Under the pieces are notes generated by a model that was not told the origin of the DNA, made no database searches, and saw only the letters and a list, made by a program, of their open reading frames with translations. From Acidovorax benzenivorans (GTDB lineage Bacteria > Pseudomonadota > Gammaproteobacteria > Burkholderiales > Burkholderiaceae_C): DNA of 64,000 nt. The position numbers and the translations under genes are program-made. The DNA lies in contig NZ_JAPCKI010000014.1 of the NCBI RefSeq assembly GCF_028680575.1, positions 59,431-123,430 of the forward strand, in the 5' to 3' direction. Shown in pieces: positions 16,852 through 25,181 of this stretch. Each line of letters starts with the position of its first letter. Positions within the stretch are counted from its first letter, which is position 1.

Positions 16852-18341
16852 CTTCCACCCCCTCTTCCCAATTGGCCCGCTGCGTGATGGTGCTGGGCAC
16901 CACCAGTGGCGCGGGCAAAAGCTGGCTCACGACCGCGCTGTGCCGCTACTACAGCAACCAGGGCCTCAAGGTGGCGCCGTTCAAGGCGCAGAACATGAGC
17001 AACAACGCCCGCGTTGTTTCTGGTCCTGATGGCTGCCTGGGAGAGATCGGTTCAGCCCAGTATTTCCAGGCCCTCGCGGCCCGCGCCAAGCCCGAGGTGC
17101 GCATGAACCCCCTGCTGCTCAAGCCCGAGGCCGACACGCACAGCCAGGTGGTGCTGATGGGCCAGGTGAGTGCAGAGCTGACGGCCATGCCCTGGCGCGG
17201 CCGCAGCGAAAAGGTGTGGCCACAGATAGCGGCGGCGCTTGACACACTGCGCGCCGAGAATGACGTGGTCGTCATCGAAGGCGCGGGCTCGCCCGCCGAG
17301 ATCAACCTGCACGCCAGCGACATCGTCAACATGCGCGTAGCCCGCCATGCCGATGCACGTTGCCTGCTGGTGACGGACATTGACCGGGGCGGTGCCTTTG
17401 CCCACCTGTACGGCACCTGGGCGCTGCTACCCGAGGACGAGCGCGCGCTGATCCACGGCTTTGTGCTCAACAAGTTTCGCGGCGACGCCAGCCTGCTGGC
17501 GCCTGCGCCGCAGATGCTGCATCAGCAGACCGGCGTTCCCACCGTGGCCACGATCCCCATGCAATGGCGCCACGGTCTGCCCGAAGAAGATGGTGTGTTC
17601 GATGACCGCACCTTGTCCGCAGGTGCCGTGCACACCACGGTGGCCGTGGTGGCCTACCCGCGCATCAGCAACCTGGACGAGTTCCAGCCGCTCAAGAACG
17701 TGCCCGGCGTGCGCCTGCTGTGGGCGCGCAGTCCGGCCGACCTGGCAGGCCTTAAGCCCACCGACTGGGTGGTGCTGCCCGGCTCCAAGTCCACCGCCGC
17801 CGACCTGGCCTGGCTGCGCGCGCAAGGGCTGGACCAGGCCATTGCTCACCACGCTGGGCAGGGTGGCACCGTGCTGGGCGTGTGCGGCGGGTTGCAGATG
17901 CTGGGCGAGGCGCTGATCGACACGGCGGGCATCGATGGCAATGCTCCGGGCCTGGGCCTGTTGCCTTTGGTCACCACCTTCGATGTTGCCAAAACCGTGC
18001 AACGCACACAGACGCAGTTTGGCGCGGTGTTGGGCGCCTGGGCTACGCTGGCTGGTGTACCGGCTACGGGCTACGAAATCCACCACGGCCAGACGGCCCA
18101 GCACCCGGCCATGGCCGCCAAGGGCGATGTGGCGCGCGAGGTTATCCCGGGCATTGCGTGGCAGAACCCGGCGGGCAACGTGTTGGGCGTGTACCTGCAC
18201 GGTCTGTTCGAGGATGCCGCCGTGCTGCACGCGCTGTTTGGGGCCCAGGTGCCTACGCTGGACAGCGTGTTTGACGGCCTGGCGGGTTTTCTGGGCACCA
18301 GCTTCACACCAGGCGTGCTGGATGCGCTGGTGGCGCGGTAG
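16848..18341 (+). CDS. cobQ: cobyric acid synthase
   Basis: Amidates the b, d, e and g side chains of adenosylcobyrinic a,c-diamide with glutamine and ATP. The 497-residue protein has the N-terminal P-loop GTTSGAGKSW and FKAQNMSNNARV, the nucleotide-binding domain with VIEGAGSPAEINL and DIDRGGAFAHLYGT, and the C-terminal triad-type amidotransferase domain with the Cys in LGVCGGLQMLG and the His in YLHGLFED. The TTG at 16848 overlaps the DUF3037 stop (TTGA); an ATG at 16887 would leave only four residues before the P-loop strand and seems too late. It is the last gene of the continuous operon. Confidence 0.92.
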   Translation: MTSTPSSQLARCVMVLGTTSGAGKSWLTTALCRYYSNQGLKVAPFKAQNMSNNARVVSGPDGCLGEIGSAQYFQALAARAKPEVRMNPLLLKPEADTHSQVVLMGQVSAELTAMPWRGRSEKVWPQIAAALDTLRAENDVVVIEGAGSPAEINLHASDIVNMRVARHADARCLLVTDIDRGGAFAHLYGTWALLPEDERALIHGFVLNKFRGDASLLAPAPQMLHQQTGVPTVATIPMQWRHGLPEEDGVFDDRTLSAGAVHTTVAVVAYPRISNLDEFQPLKNVPGVRLLWARSPADLAGLKPTDWVVLPGSKSTAADLAWLRAQGLDQAIAHHAGQGGTVLGVCGGLQMLGEALIDTAGIDGNAPGLGLLPLVTTFDVAKTVQRTQTQFGAVLGAWATLAGVPATGYEIHHGQTAQHPAMAAKGDVAREVIPGIAWQNPAGNVLGVYLHGLFEDAAVLHALFGAQVPTLDSVFDGLAGFLGTSFTPGVLDALVAR

Positions 18342-18372
18342 GAAACCGGCTACCGTGGTACGCCGCAGACCC

Positions 18373-19161
18373 TCACACCCGTTCGCAGTGGCAGGCGAGG
18401 GTGGTGTACGGAAAGCGCACGGTGTCTTGTCCGCGCAGCGCGGGGTGCCGGGCTATCAAAGCCTCGATTTGCGCGCGCACCTGGGCCCGTTCGGCATCGG
18501 GCAGGGCGGCGATAAAGCTCACCGACATGAAGCGGTCCACGATGACCTGCTGTGGCGGCCCCACATGTTCGTGCGGCAGCCGGGTCTCGGCCAATGGACT
18601 GAAGCCGGGGTGCGGAAAGGGCTTGCGCCAGTCGCCTTTGTAGAAGCGCGGGGCATCGCCTTCATAGGGTGTGATGATGGCCGTGAGCTCGGCCACCCAG
18701 TCCACCGATTCATCGCGCACGTTCCACACCAGGCCCAGCTTGCCACCCGGGCGCAGCACGCGGTGGAACTCGTCCAGCGCCTCGTTGGTGGCAAACCAGT
18801 GGAAGGCCTGCGCACAGACCACGGCATCGAGTGTGCCGGGCGGCAGCGGGATGGCCTGCGCCGTGCCCGCCACGGCACGCACCGTGGGCAGTTGCAACGC
18901 TTCGATCTTGGCGCGCATGGCGTCCACGGGCTCCACGCCCACCACCGTGGCCCCGGTGGTTGCCAGCAGCGCGGTGAACTTGCCGGTGCCCGCGCCCACA
19001 TCCGCCACCTGGCGGCCGAGGCCCAGGCCCAAGGTCTGCGCCAGCCAGGCCGACAGCGCCGCCGGGTAGTCCGGCCTGCCGCGCGCATAGGCCTGTGCTT
19101 CTTTTTCAAAACCCTGCTGTGCCGCTTTGTGCACGGCGTTCTTTGTGTTCTCCATCACCAT
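18373..19161 (-). CDS. class I SAM-dependent methyltransferase
   Basis: A 262-residue protein with the SAM-binding motif VADVGAGTGKFTALLA (about residues 48-63), GVEPVDAMRAKIEAL, the motif II region LDAVVCAQAFHWF and LRPGGKLGLVWN. This is the arrangement of the UbiE/trans-aconitate methyltransferase group. The C-terminal half has no motif I recognise, so the substrate is open. The ATG at 19161 has GAAAGG seven bases upstream; the ATG at 19155 is an alternative. It is divergent from cobT and the two start codons share the bases CATG. The gene is probably unrelated to the corrin C-methylations, which need tetrapyrrole methylase folds. Confidence 0.85.
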   Translation of the reverse strand: MVMENTKNAVHKAAQQGFEKEAQAYARGRPDYPAALSAWLAQTLGLGLGRQVADVGAGTGKFTALLATTGATVVGVEPVDAMRAKIEALQLPTVRAVAGTAQAIPLPPGTLDAVVCAQAFHWFATNEALDEFHRVLRPGGKLGLVWNVRDESVDWVAELTAIITPYEGDAPRFYKGDWRKPFPHPGFSPLAETRLPHEHVGPPQQVIVDRFMSVSFIAALPDAERAQVRAQIEALIARHPALRGQDTVRFPYTTLACHCERV

Positions 19162-20224
19162 GACATCACCTTTCGTACTTCCATCCGTTGCTGACCTGCA
19201 TGATGCCGCGTTGGCCAGCCGCCTGCAGCACATCATTGACCACAAGACCAAGCCCCTGGGTTCGCTGGGCCTGTTGGAGCGCCTGGCGCTGCGCCTGGGT
19301 GTGATCCTGGGCACAGAAGCCCCCGTGCTGAACGCCCCCCAGATGCTGGTGTGTGCGGGAGACCATGGCCTGGCCGCGCGGGGTGTCTCGGCGTTTCCGA
19401 GTGATGTGACCTGGCAGATGGTAGAGAACTTTCTGGCCGGCGGCGCAGCCGTGAGTGTGCTCGCGCGCCAGCATGGCCTGGGCCTCACGGTGGTGGACTG
19501 CGGTGTGGCCAAGCCCATCGCGGCGCGCGACGCCGCGCCCGGTCAGCCACGCCTGTTGCTGCGCAAGGTGGCGCCTGGCACGCAGGATGCGTCGGTCGGC
19601 CCGGCGATGAGTGTGGAGCAATGTGCACAGGCGCTGGCCAACGGTGTAGAGGTGGTGCGTGGGCTGCCGGGCAACGCGCTTTTGCTGGGCGAGATGGGGA
19701 TTGCCAACACCTCGGTGGCATCGCTGCTGCTGGCGCGCCTGGCGGGCCTGCCGCTGGCCGAGGTGACGGGCGCGGGCACGGGGCTGGATGCTGCGGGCAT
19801 CGAGCGCAAACGCGCCGTGCTGCAGCAGGCGCTGGATGCCAACGCCAGTGCCACCAACCCGCTGGATGCTCTGGCTGCCTTGGGCGGCTACGAGGTCGCC
19901 ACCCTGGTGGGGGCGGTGCTGCAGGCAGCGGCCGAGCGGCGCGTGATTGTGGTGGATGGCTTCATCACCAGCGCTGCCGTGCTGGTGGCCAGCCGCATTG
20001 CACCGCATGTGCTGCAGCGCTGCGTGTTCGCCCACCGTTCGGGCGAACGGGGCCACAGCCTGATGCTGGCGCAGATGCAGGCCGAACCCCTGCTGGACCT
20101 GGGCCTGCGCTTGGGCGAGGGGTCGGGCGCGGCGCTGGCTTGGCCGTTGCTGCAGTCCGCCTGCTTGGTGCTGGCAGAGATGGCGAGTTTTGAATCGGCC
20201 GGTGTGGCCACTCAGACGGCCTGA
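19160..20224 (+). CDS. cobT: nicotinate-nucleotide--dimethylbenzimidazole phosphoribosyltransferase
   Basis: Makes alpha-ribazole phosphate from dimethylbenzimidazole and nicotinate mononucleotide, preparing the lower ligand of B12. The 354-residue protein begins with the typical segment IDHKTKPLGSLGLLERLA, then VCAGDHGLAARGVSAFPSDV, LLGEMGIANTS, GAGTGLD and near the C terminus DGFITSAAVLVASRI and HRSGERGHSLML. The expected family catalytic Glu lies in the C-terminal domain (LRLGEGSGAALAWPLL). It lies 818 bases after cobQ behind a divergent gene, so it has its own promoter unless the operon transcript reads through. Confidence 0.93.
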   Translation: MTSPFVLPSVADLHDAALASRLQHIIDHKTKPLGSLGLLERLALRLGVILGTEAPVLNAPQMLVCAGDHGLAARGVSAFPSDVTWQMVENFLAGGAAVSVLARQHGLGLTVVDCGVAKPIAARDAAPGQPRLLLRKVAPGTQDASVGPAMSVEQCAQALANGVEVVRGLPGNALLLGEMGIANTSVASLLLARLAGLPLAEVTGAGTGLDAAGIERKRAVLQQALDANASATNPLDALAALGGYEVATLVGAVLQAAAERRVIVVDGFITSAAVLVASRIAPHVLQRCVFAHRSGERGHSLMLAQMQAEPLLDLGLRLGEGSGAALAWPLLQSACLVLAEMASFESAGVATQTA

Positions 20225-20242
20225 ACTGCAGGTCTTTGGCTC

Positions 20243-21376
20243 TCAGCCCACCATGGTCCGGTTGCGGCCTTCTGCCTTGGCTCGGTACAGCGCGGCGTCG
20301 GCGCGGGACAGCATGGCGTCCAGTGTCTCGTGCGACCCGGACCAGCTGGTCAGCCCGATGCTCACCTCGCAGTCGAGCGGGTGGCCTGCGGCCAGCGTGG
20401 CGTGGATGCGCTGGGCCACGACCTGGGCGGCTTGCGCATCGGCGCCGGGTAGCAGCACCAGAAACTCCTCGCCCCCGTAGCGGCCCAGGCGATCTGCGCG
20501 GCGCAGCACCTGACGGGTGCGCTCGGCAAAGTGCACCAGCACCGCATCGCCATGCTGGTGGCCGCGTGTGTCGTTCACCGCCTTGAAGTTGTCCAGGTCC
20601 ACCATCATGATGGACGGCCCGTTGCCGTAGCGCTGTGCGCGCTCCAGTTCGTCTTCGCAGCGCTGCAGCAACGCGCGGCGGTTGAGGGTCTGGGTCAGCG
20701 AGTCATAGGTGGCCAGGTGTTCCAGCTCGGTGCGCAAGCGGTCCGTGGCCATCAGCACCGCGCCAATCGACAGCATCAACACAGTGAGTACGTAGGCGCC
20801 GATGTACAGGGTCTGGAGCAGCGATGCCTCCATCAGGTCGCTGCCCGCGTGCCCGGACGGGATGGAGCCCAGGCGCATGGCCAGCACCAGCATGTGCAGC
20901 CCCAGCACCACCTCCACCAGCCGCACCGGAAAATTGCGGCCACCGTGGCGCAGCATGAAGTGCAGTTGTATGGCGTACAGCACCCCCATCACCATGGTGA
21001 AGAAACCCACCCGCATGGCGTAGTTGGGCCACCAGTAGGTCAGCCAGATAAACACGACCGTGGTGCCAACCATCACCCAGTTCCAGGTGCGCCACGTGGC
21101 GGGCTGGCCCATGAACTGCCGGGTGCCCATGTAATAGGTGACCGAGCCCAGCACCAGCAGCTGGTTGGCCAGCACCAGGCCAAGCCAGTCGGGGATGACG
21201 CCGCGTGCGCCAAACAACACGGTGGAGACGAGCCAGAGTAGCGGCGCCGCTGCCCAGCCACCCACGCCCCGGATGCTGGCCGGGTAATGCCGCCGCATGA
21301 ACAGCAGCACCATGGCCATCACGGCGGACATGAAGCCCGCGAGGGCAATCATGGAGCGCGGGTCGAGGTTCGTCAT
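20243..21376 (-). CDS. membrane-anchored GGDEF diguanylate cyclase
   Basis: Makes the second messenger cyclic di-GMP. The 377-residue protein has an N-terminal membrane domain of about six or seven helices (residues about 10-205) and a C-terminal GGDEF domain with the catalytic signature RYGGEEFLVLLPG, preceded by DLDNFKAVND. The RxxD inhibitory site (RQVLRRAD) is suggestive but not exact. The start MTNLDPRSM at 21376 comes directly before the first helix; longer reading has no hydrophobic or domain content. It faces cobT tail to tail with an 18-base gap and shows no tie to the B12 genes. Confidence 0.9.
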   Translation of the reverse strand: MTNLDPRSMIALAGFMSAVMAMVLLFMRRHYPASIRGVGGWAAAPLLWLVSTVLFGARGVIPDWLGLVLANQLLVLGSVTYYMGTRQFMGQPATWRTWNWVMVGTTVVFIWLTYWWPNYAMRVGFFTMVMGVLYAIQLHFMLRHGGRNFPVRLVEVVLGLHMLVLAMRLGSIPSGHAGSDLMEASLLQTLYIGAYVLTVLMLSIGAVLMATDRLRTELEHLATYDSLTQTLNRRALLQRCEDELERAQRYGNGPSIMMVDLDNFKAVNDTRGHQHGDAVLVHFAERTRQVLRRADRLGRYGGEEFLVLLPGADAQAAQVVAQRIHATLAAGHPLDCEVSIGLTSWSGSHETLDAMLSRADAALYRAKAEGRNRTMVG

Positions 21377-21560
21377 TCGGAGGGCAAGAGGGAGGGGCAG
21401 CGCTTGCGTAAAAAATTGTTTCAGCAGCGTAGGCCAGTATAGCCAGGCCCTGCATCGCATTGCAGCGTTTGCGCTGTTTCGGTGCGTGTTGCGCCCGAGG
21501 TGGAGCCAGGAGCCGCGCAGGCACTCGCCGGGTTGGGGCGGGGGTACGCGCCGTGTTGGT

Positions 21561-21600
21561 GCACTTTGTATGCAAAGTGCATAAAACATTGTGTACAAAG
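21561..21600. promoter_or_regulatory. inverted repeats, candidate GntR operator ahead of the ABC importer
   Basis: A perfect 8-bp inverted repeat with a 4-base centre (GCACTTTGTATGCAAAGTGC, 21561-21580) is followed by a second related element TTGTGTACAA (21589-21598). The latter matches the T-x-GT-x-AC-x-A pattern usual for FadR-type GntR regulators. A GntR/FCD regulator is encoded at the end of the gene cluster that starts 31 bases downstream. The pairing of regulator and site is inferred. Confidence 0.5.
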
Positions 21601-21630
21601 TTGGCATAGGCCTTGCGTAGGGCATACCCC

Positions 21631-22701
21631 ATGCAAAGCCCCCTCTCAGCGCCCACCCCTGCCGCCATTGAAATCGTGGCGTTGACCAAACGCTACGCCC
21701 AGGGCAAACCGGCGGTCGATGCCATCAACCTGCGCATCGCCAGCGGTAGTTACTGCTGCCTGCTGGGCCCCTCGGGCTGCGGCAAGAGCACCACCTTGCG
21801 CATGATTGCGGGGCACGAGTCAGTCACCAGCGGCGACATCCTGCTGGAGAACCGCAACATCACCGACCTGCCCGCTGCCGCACGCGGCACGGCCATGATG
21901 TTCCAGAGCTTTGCGCTGTTTCCGCACCTGTCGGCGCTGGACAATGTGGCCTTCAGCCTGAAGATGAAGGGCGTGGCCAAGGCCGAGCGGCAGGCCAAGG
22001 CGCGTGATCTGCTGGAGCGTGTGGCCCTGGGCCACCTGGCTGAGCGCAAGCCCGCAGAACTCTCGGGCGGGCAGCAGCAGCGTGTGGCGCTGGCGCGCGC
22101 GCTCATCACTCAGCCGCGCGTGCTGCTGCTGGATGAACCCTTGTCGGCGCTGGACCCTTTCCTTCGCATCCAGATGCGCGCCGAGCTGCGCCGCTGGCAG
22201 AAGGAACTGGGCCTGACGTTCATCCATGTGACCCACAGCCAGGAAGAAGCCATGGCCCTGGCCGACACCATGGTGGTGATGAACCACGGCGTGATCGAGC
22301 AGGTGGGCTCGCCCCACGAGGTCTACAACCGGCCCGCCAGCGAATTCGTGGCCCGCTTTATGGGTGGCCACAACGTGATCGACACGCCCGAAGGCAAGGT
22401 GGGTGTGCGCACCGATCACCTGCAGATCGCCCCCGCCCACGCCGAGCTGCCCTGGGGCGCCCAGCGCATGCAGGCCGTGGTGACCGATGTGGAGTACCAG
22501 GGCACCTACGTGCTGCTGGGCCTGCAAAAGCAGGGCGTGGCCCTGTCGGCCAACGCCACGGCGGCCTATTCGGTGATGGTGTCTGAGGCCGCGTTTGCCG
22601 CGCTGCCCTACCAAGTGGGGCAGGGCGTGCAACTGCACTGGACGCCCGACCAGGCGCATCCGCTCTCTGTGCCTGCTCCTGCCATGGCTCAAGCCGCCTG
22701 A
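21631..22701 (+). CDS. ABC transporter ATP-binding protein, PotA-like
   Basis: ATPase of a polyamine/opine-type importer. The 356-residue protein has Walker A GPSGCGKST, Q-loop in MMFQSFALFPHL, signature LSGGQQQRVALARAL, Walker B LLLDEPLSALDP and the His switch HVTHSQEEAM. A C-terminal regulatory domain (TOBE-like, from about residue 250) follows. The ATG at 21631 precedes the first strand. It heads the cluster with a Tat-exported binding protein and two permeases. The substrate could be spermidine/putrescine or another small cationic or organic compound; the neighbouring racemase-family gene hints at a nitrogen compound. Confidence 0.88.
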   Translation: MQSPLSAPTPAAIEIVALTKRYAQGKPAVDAINLRIASGSYCCLLGPSGCGKSTTLRMIAGHESVTSGDILLENRNITDLPAAARGTAMMFQSFALFPHLSALDNVAFSLKMKGVAKAERQAKARDLLERVALGHLAERKPAELSGGQQQRVALARALITQPRVLLLDEPLSALDPFLRIQMRAELRRWQKELGLTFIHVTHSQEEAMALADTMVVMNHGVIEQVGSPHEVYNRPASEFVARFMGGHNVIDTPEGKVGVRTDHLQIAPAHAELPWGAQRMQAVVTDVEYQGTYVLLGLQKQGVALSANATAAYSVMVSEAAFAALPYQVGQGVQLHWTPDQAHPLSVPAPAMAQAA

Positions 22702-22761
22702 TCACTTCGCTACGCCTTCTCTTTTTCACCCATCCCCTTCCGCAACCCAAGGAGTTTTCCC

Positions 22762-24075
22762 ATGTCCGATGCTTCCCGTGCTGATTCCCCTGTTGTTGTC
22801 TCCGATGCCACTGGCGTTGTCCGTGAAGCCACTGGTGTGGCTCGCCGCTCGCTGCTCAAGGGCACGGCGGGCATCCTGGCCGCTGGCATGTTCCCGGCCG
22901 TGCACTCGCAGGAAAAGATCGTGCTGCGCTACCTGGGCACGGCGGTGAACCAGGACAAGGCCATTGCCGAGAAGTTCAAGGCCGACACCGGCATCGAGAT
23001 CCAGTACGTGGCCGTGACCACGGACGACGTGACCAAGCGCGCCGTCACCGCGCCCAACAGCTTCGATTTGATCGACACCGAATACTTCTCGCTCAAGAAG
23101 ATCGTGCCCACCGGCAACCTCAAGGGCATCGATACCAAGAAGATCAAGAACGCCGACAAGATCACCACGCTGTTCACCACCGGTATGGTCGCTGGCAAGG
23201 CCGTGGGCGACCAGGGCACGGCGCCCAAGAAGGTGATCTACCTGGAGGGCGAGAAGTCCAAGAAGTTCGCGACCGCACCCACGCAGTTCATGAGCCTGAT
23301 CCCCACCGTGTACAACGCCGACACGCTGGGCATCCGCCCCGATTTGATCAAGCGCCCCATCAACTCCTGGGCCGAGCTGCTCAACCCCGAGTTCAAGGGC
23401 AAGACCGCGATCCTGAACATCCCCAGCATCGGCATCATGGACGCCGCCATGGTGGTCGAGGCCATGGGCATCTACAAGTACCCCGACAAGGGCAACATGA
23501 CCAAGAAGGAGATTGATCTCACGATCAAGACCCTGATCGAGGCCAAGAAGCAGGGCCAGTTTCGCGCGCTGTGGAAGGACTTCAACGAGTCGGTGAACCT
23601 GATGGCATCGGGCGAGGTGGTGATCCAGTCGATGTGGAGCCCGGCTGTGACGGCCGTGCGCACCAAGGGCATCGCCTGCAACTTCCAGCCGCTCAAGGAA
23701 GGCTACCGTGCCTGGGCTGCGGGCTTTGGCCTGCCCGCCACGCTGAGCGGCCGCAAGCTCGATGGCGCGTACGAGTTCATCAACTGGTTCCTGGATGGCT
23801 GGGCCGGTGCTTACCTCAACCGCCAGGGCTACTACAGCGCCGTGCTGGAGACCGCCAAGTCAAAGATGGAAGCCTACGAGTGGGCCTACTGGATGGAAGG
23901 CAAGCCCGCCACGCAAGACATCAAGAGCCCCAATGGCGACGTGCTGGCCAAGGCCGGTGCAGTGCGCGATGGCGGCAGTTATGAGTCGCGCATGGGCGGT
24001 ATTGCCTGCTGGAACGCGTTGATGGACGAGAACAACTACATGGTCCAAAAATGGAATGAATTCGTGGCGGCGTAA
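22762..24075 (+). CDS. ABC transporter substrate-binding protein, Tat-exported
   Basis: Periplasmic binding protein of the PotD/spermidine-type family. The 437-residue protein has a long N-terminal leader with a twin-arginine motif RRSLLKG (residues 28-34) and hydrophobic stretch, with cleavage likely near AVHSQ. The mature part includes FKADTGIEIQYVAVTTDDV, SMWSPAVTAVRTKG and AINWF-type hinge segments (YEFINWFLDGW). An AAGGAG site lies eight bases before the ATG. Export through the Tat system implies that it folds in the cytoplasm first. The ligand is not evident. Confidence 0.87.
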   Translation: MSDASRADSPVVVSDATGVVREATGVARRSLLKGTAGILAAGMFPAVHSQEKIVLRYLGTAVNQDKAIAEKFKADTGIEIQYVAVTTDDVTKRAVTAPNSFDLIDTEYFSLKKIVPTGNLKGIDTKKIKNADKITTLFTTGMVAGKAVGDQGTAPKKVIYLEGEKSKKFATAPTQFMSLIPTVYNADTLGIRPDLIKRPINSWAELLNPEFKGKTAILNIPSIGIMDAAMVVEAMGIYKYPDKGNMTKKEIDLTIKTLIEAKKQGQFRALWKDFNESVNLMASGEVVIQSMWSPAVTAVRTKGIACNFQPLKEGYRAWAAGFGLPATLSGRKLDGAYEFINWFLDGWAGAYLNRQGYYSAVLETAKSKMEAYEWAYWMEGKPATQDIKSPNGDVLAKAGAVRDGGSYESRMGGIACWNALMDENNYMVQKWNEFVAA

Positions 24076-24078
24076 GGA

Positions 24079-24213
24079 GTGCACCCCCTGAGGCGCTGCG
24101 CGCCTTCACCCCTCTCTCAAACCGCTGCGCGGTTCGGGAGGGGGACGCTCCCGGTGCGGCGGGGCGGCCCTTGCACGGGGGCACTGGCCTTTGGCCGCGC
24201 CAGTTTCAAGGAT
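24079..24213. repeat. intergenic repeat-like segment with nested hairpins
   Basis: GC-rich segment between the binding protein and the first permease. It contains AGGCGC-TGC-GCGCCT, then CCCCTCTC with AACCGC-TGC-GCGGTT nested inside a matching GGGAGGGG arm. From memory, closely similar stretches (GTGCACCCCCTGAGGCGCTG) occur many times in Acidovorax-type genomes. Only one copy is in this window, so the repeat nature rests on recall and needs a genome search. It could lower expression of the downstream permeases. Confidence 0.5.
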
Positions 24214-24265
24214 TGAGACGAAACGCCGAGCTGCGGATATCTGATACCGATTGTTTGCAAACACC

Positions 24266-25180
24266 ATGAGTACAACCCACACACCGACCTTGCCTGCTGC
24301 TGCCGTCCCCGGCCGCAGCATTGCCGCCTGGTGGCAGGCTGCGCCGTTCACGCTGGTGTTCGCGCTGTTTTTCCTGATTCCGCTGGCGCTGATCGTGATG
24401 GTCAGCTTCTGGGACTTCAACGAGTACGAGCTGTTGCCGGGCTTCACGCTCAAGAACTACGTGTCGATCTTCGCGGGCTGTGGTGATGCGTCAGAGGGGT
24501 TGTGCGTCACGCTCAAGACCTACTACTCCACGCTCAAGTTTAGTTTTTTGGTGTGGCTGATCACGCTGGTGATCGGCTTCACCGTGGCCTATTTTTTGGC
24601 CTTTCATGTGCGCTCTTCGGGCATACAGACGCTGCTGTTCGTGCTGTGCACCATTCCGTTCTGGACGTCGAACGTCATCCGCATGATCTCGTGGGTGCCG
24701 CTGTTGGGGCGCAACGGTTTGGTGAACCAAACCTTGGTGGGTATGAACCTCATCGAGACGCCCATTGAGTGGCTGTTGTTCTCGGACTTCTCGGTGGTGC
24801 TGGCCTTCGTGCACCTCTACACCATGTTCATGATCGTGCCCATCTTCAACAGCATGATGCGCATCGACCGCAGCCTCATTGAGGCGGCCAGCGACAGTGG
24901 CGCGAGTGGTTGGCAGACGCTGTGGAACGTGATTGTTCCGCTCTCGCGCACCGGCATCATCATTGGCTCGATTTTTGTCATCACCATCGTCATGGGTGAC
25001 TTCGTGACGATTGGCGTGATGGGCGGGCAGCAGATTGCGTCCGTGGGCAAGATCATCCAGGTGCAGACGTCGTACCTGCAGTTCCCGCTGGCGGCGGCCA
25101 ATGCCGTGATTTTGCTGGCCGTGGTGCTGATGGTCATCTGGGGCCTCACGCGCCTCGTCGATATCCGCAAGGAGCTGTGA
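24266..25180 (+). CDS. ABC transporter permease, PotB-like
   Basis: Inner-membrane permease of 304 residues with about six membrane helices, the first at about residues 27-50 (LVFALFFLIPLALIVMVSFW). The EAA-type cytoplasmic loop that contacts the ATPase reads IEAASDSGASGWQTLWNVIVP (about residues 210-230). The start MSTTHT at 24266 was preferred over an ATG five codons earlier; neither has a good ribosome-binding site. It is separated from the binding protein by a repeat-like segment and is followed after one base by the second permease. Confidence 0.88.
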   Translation: MSTTHTPTLPAAAVPGRSIAAWWQAAPFTLVFALFFLIPLALIVMVSFWDFNEYELLPGFTLKNYVSIFAGCGDASEGLCVTLKTYYSTLKFSFLVWLITLVIGFTVAYFLAFHVRSSGIQTLLFVLCTIPFWTSNVIRMISWVPLLGRNGLVNQTLVGMNLIETPIEWLLFSDFSVVLAFVHLYTMFMIVPIFNSMMRIDRSLIEAASDSGASGWQTLWNVIVPLSRTGIIIGSIFVITIVMGDFVTIGVMGGQQIASVGKIIQVQTSYLQFPLAAANAVILLAVVLMVIWGLTRLVDIRKEL

Positions 25181-25181
25181 G

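Noticed and set aside
18373..19161. Methyltransferase as a corrin-ring C-methylase
   Set aside because: It has the Rossmann-type class I SAM fold (VADVGAGTG), whereas precorrin methylases are class III tetrapyrrole methylases; it is also on the opposite strand.
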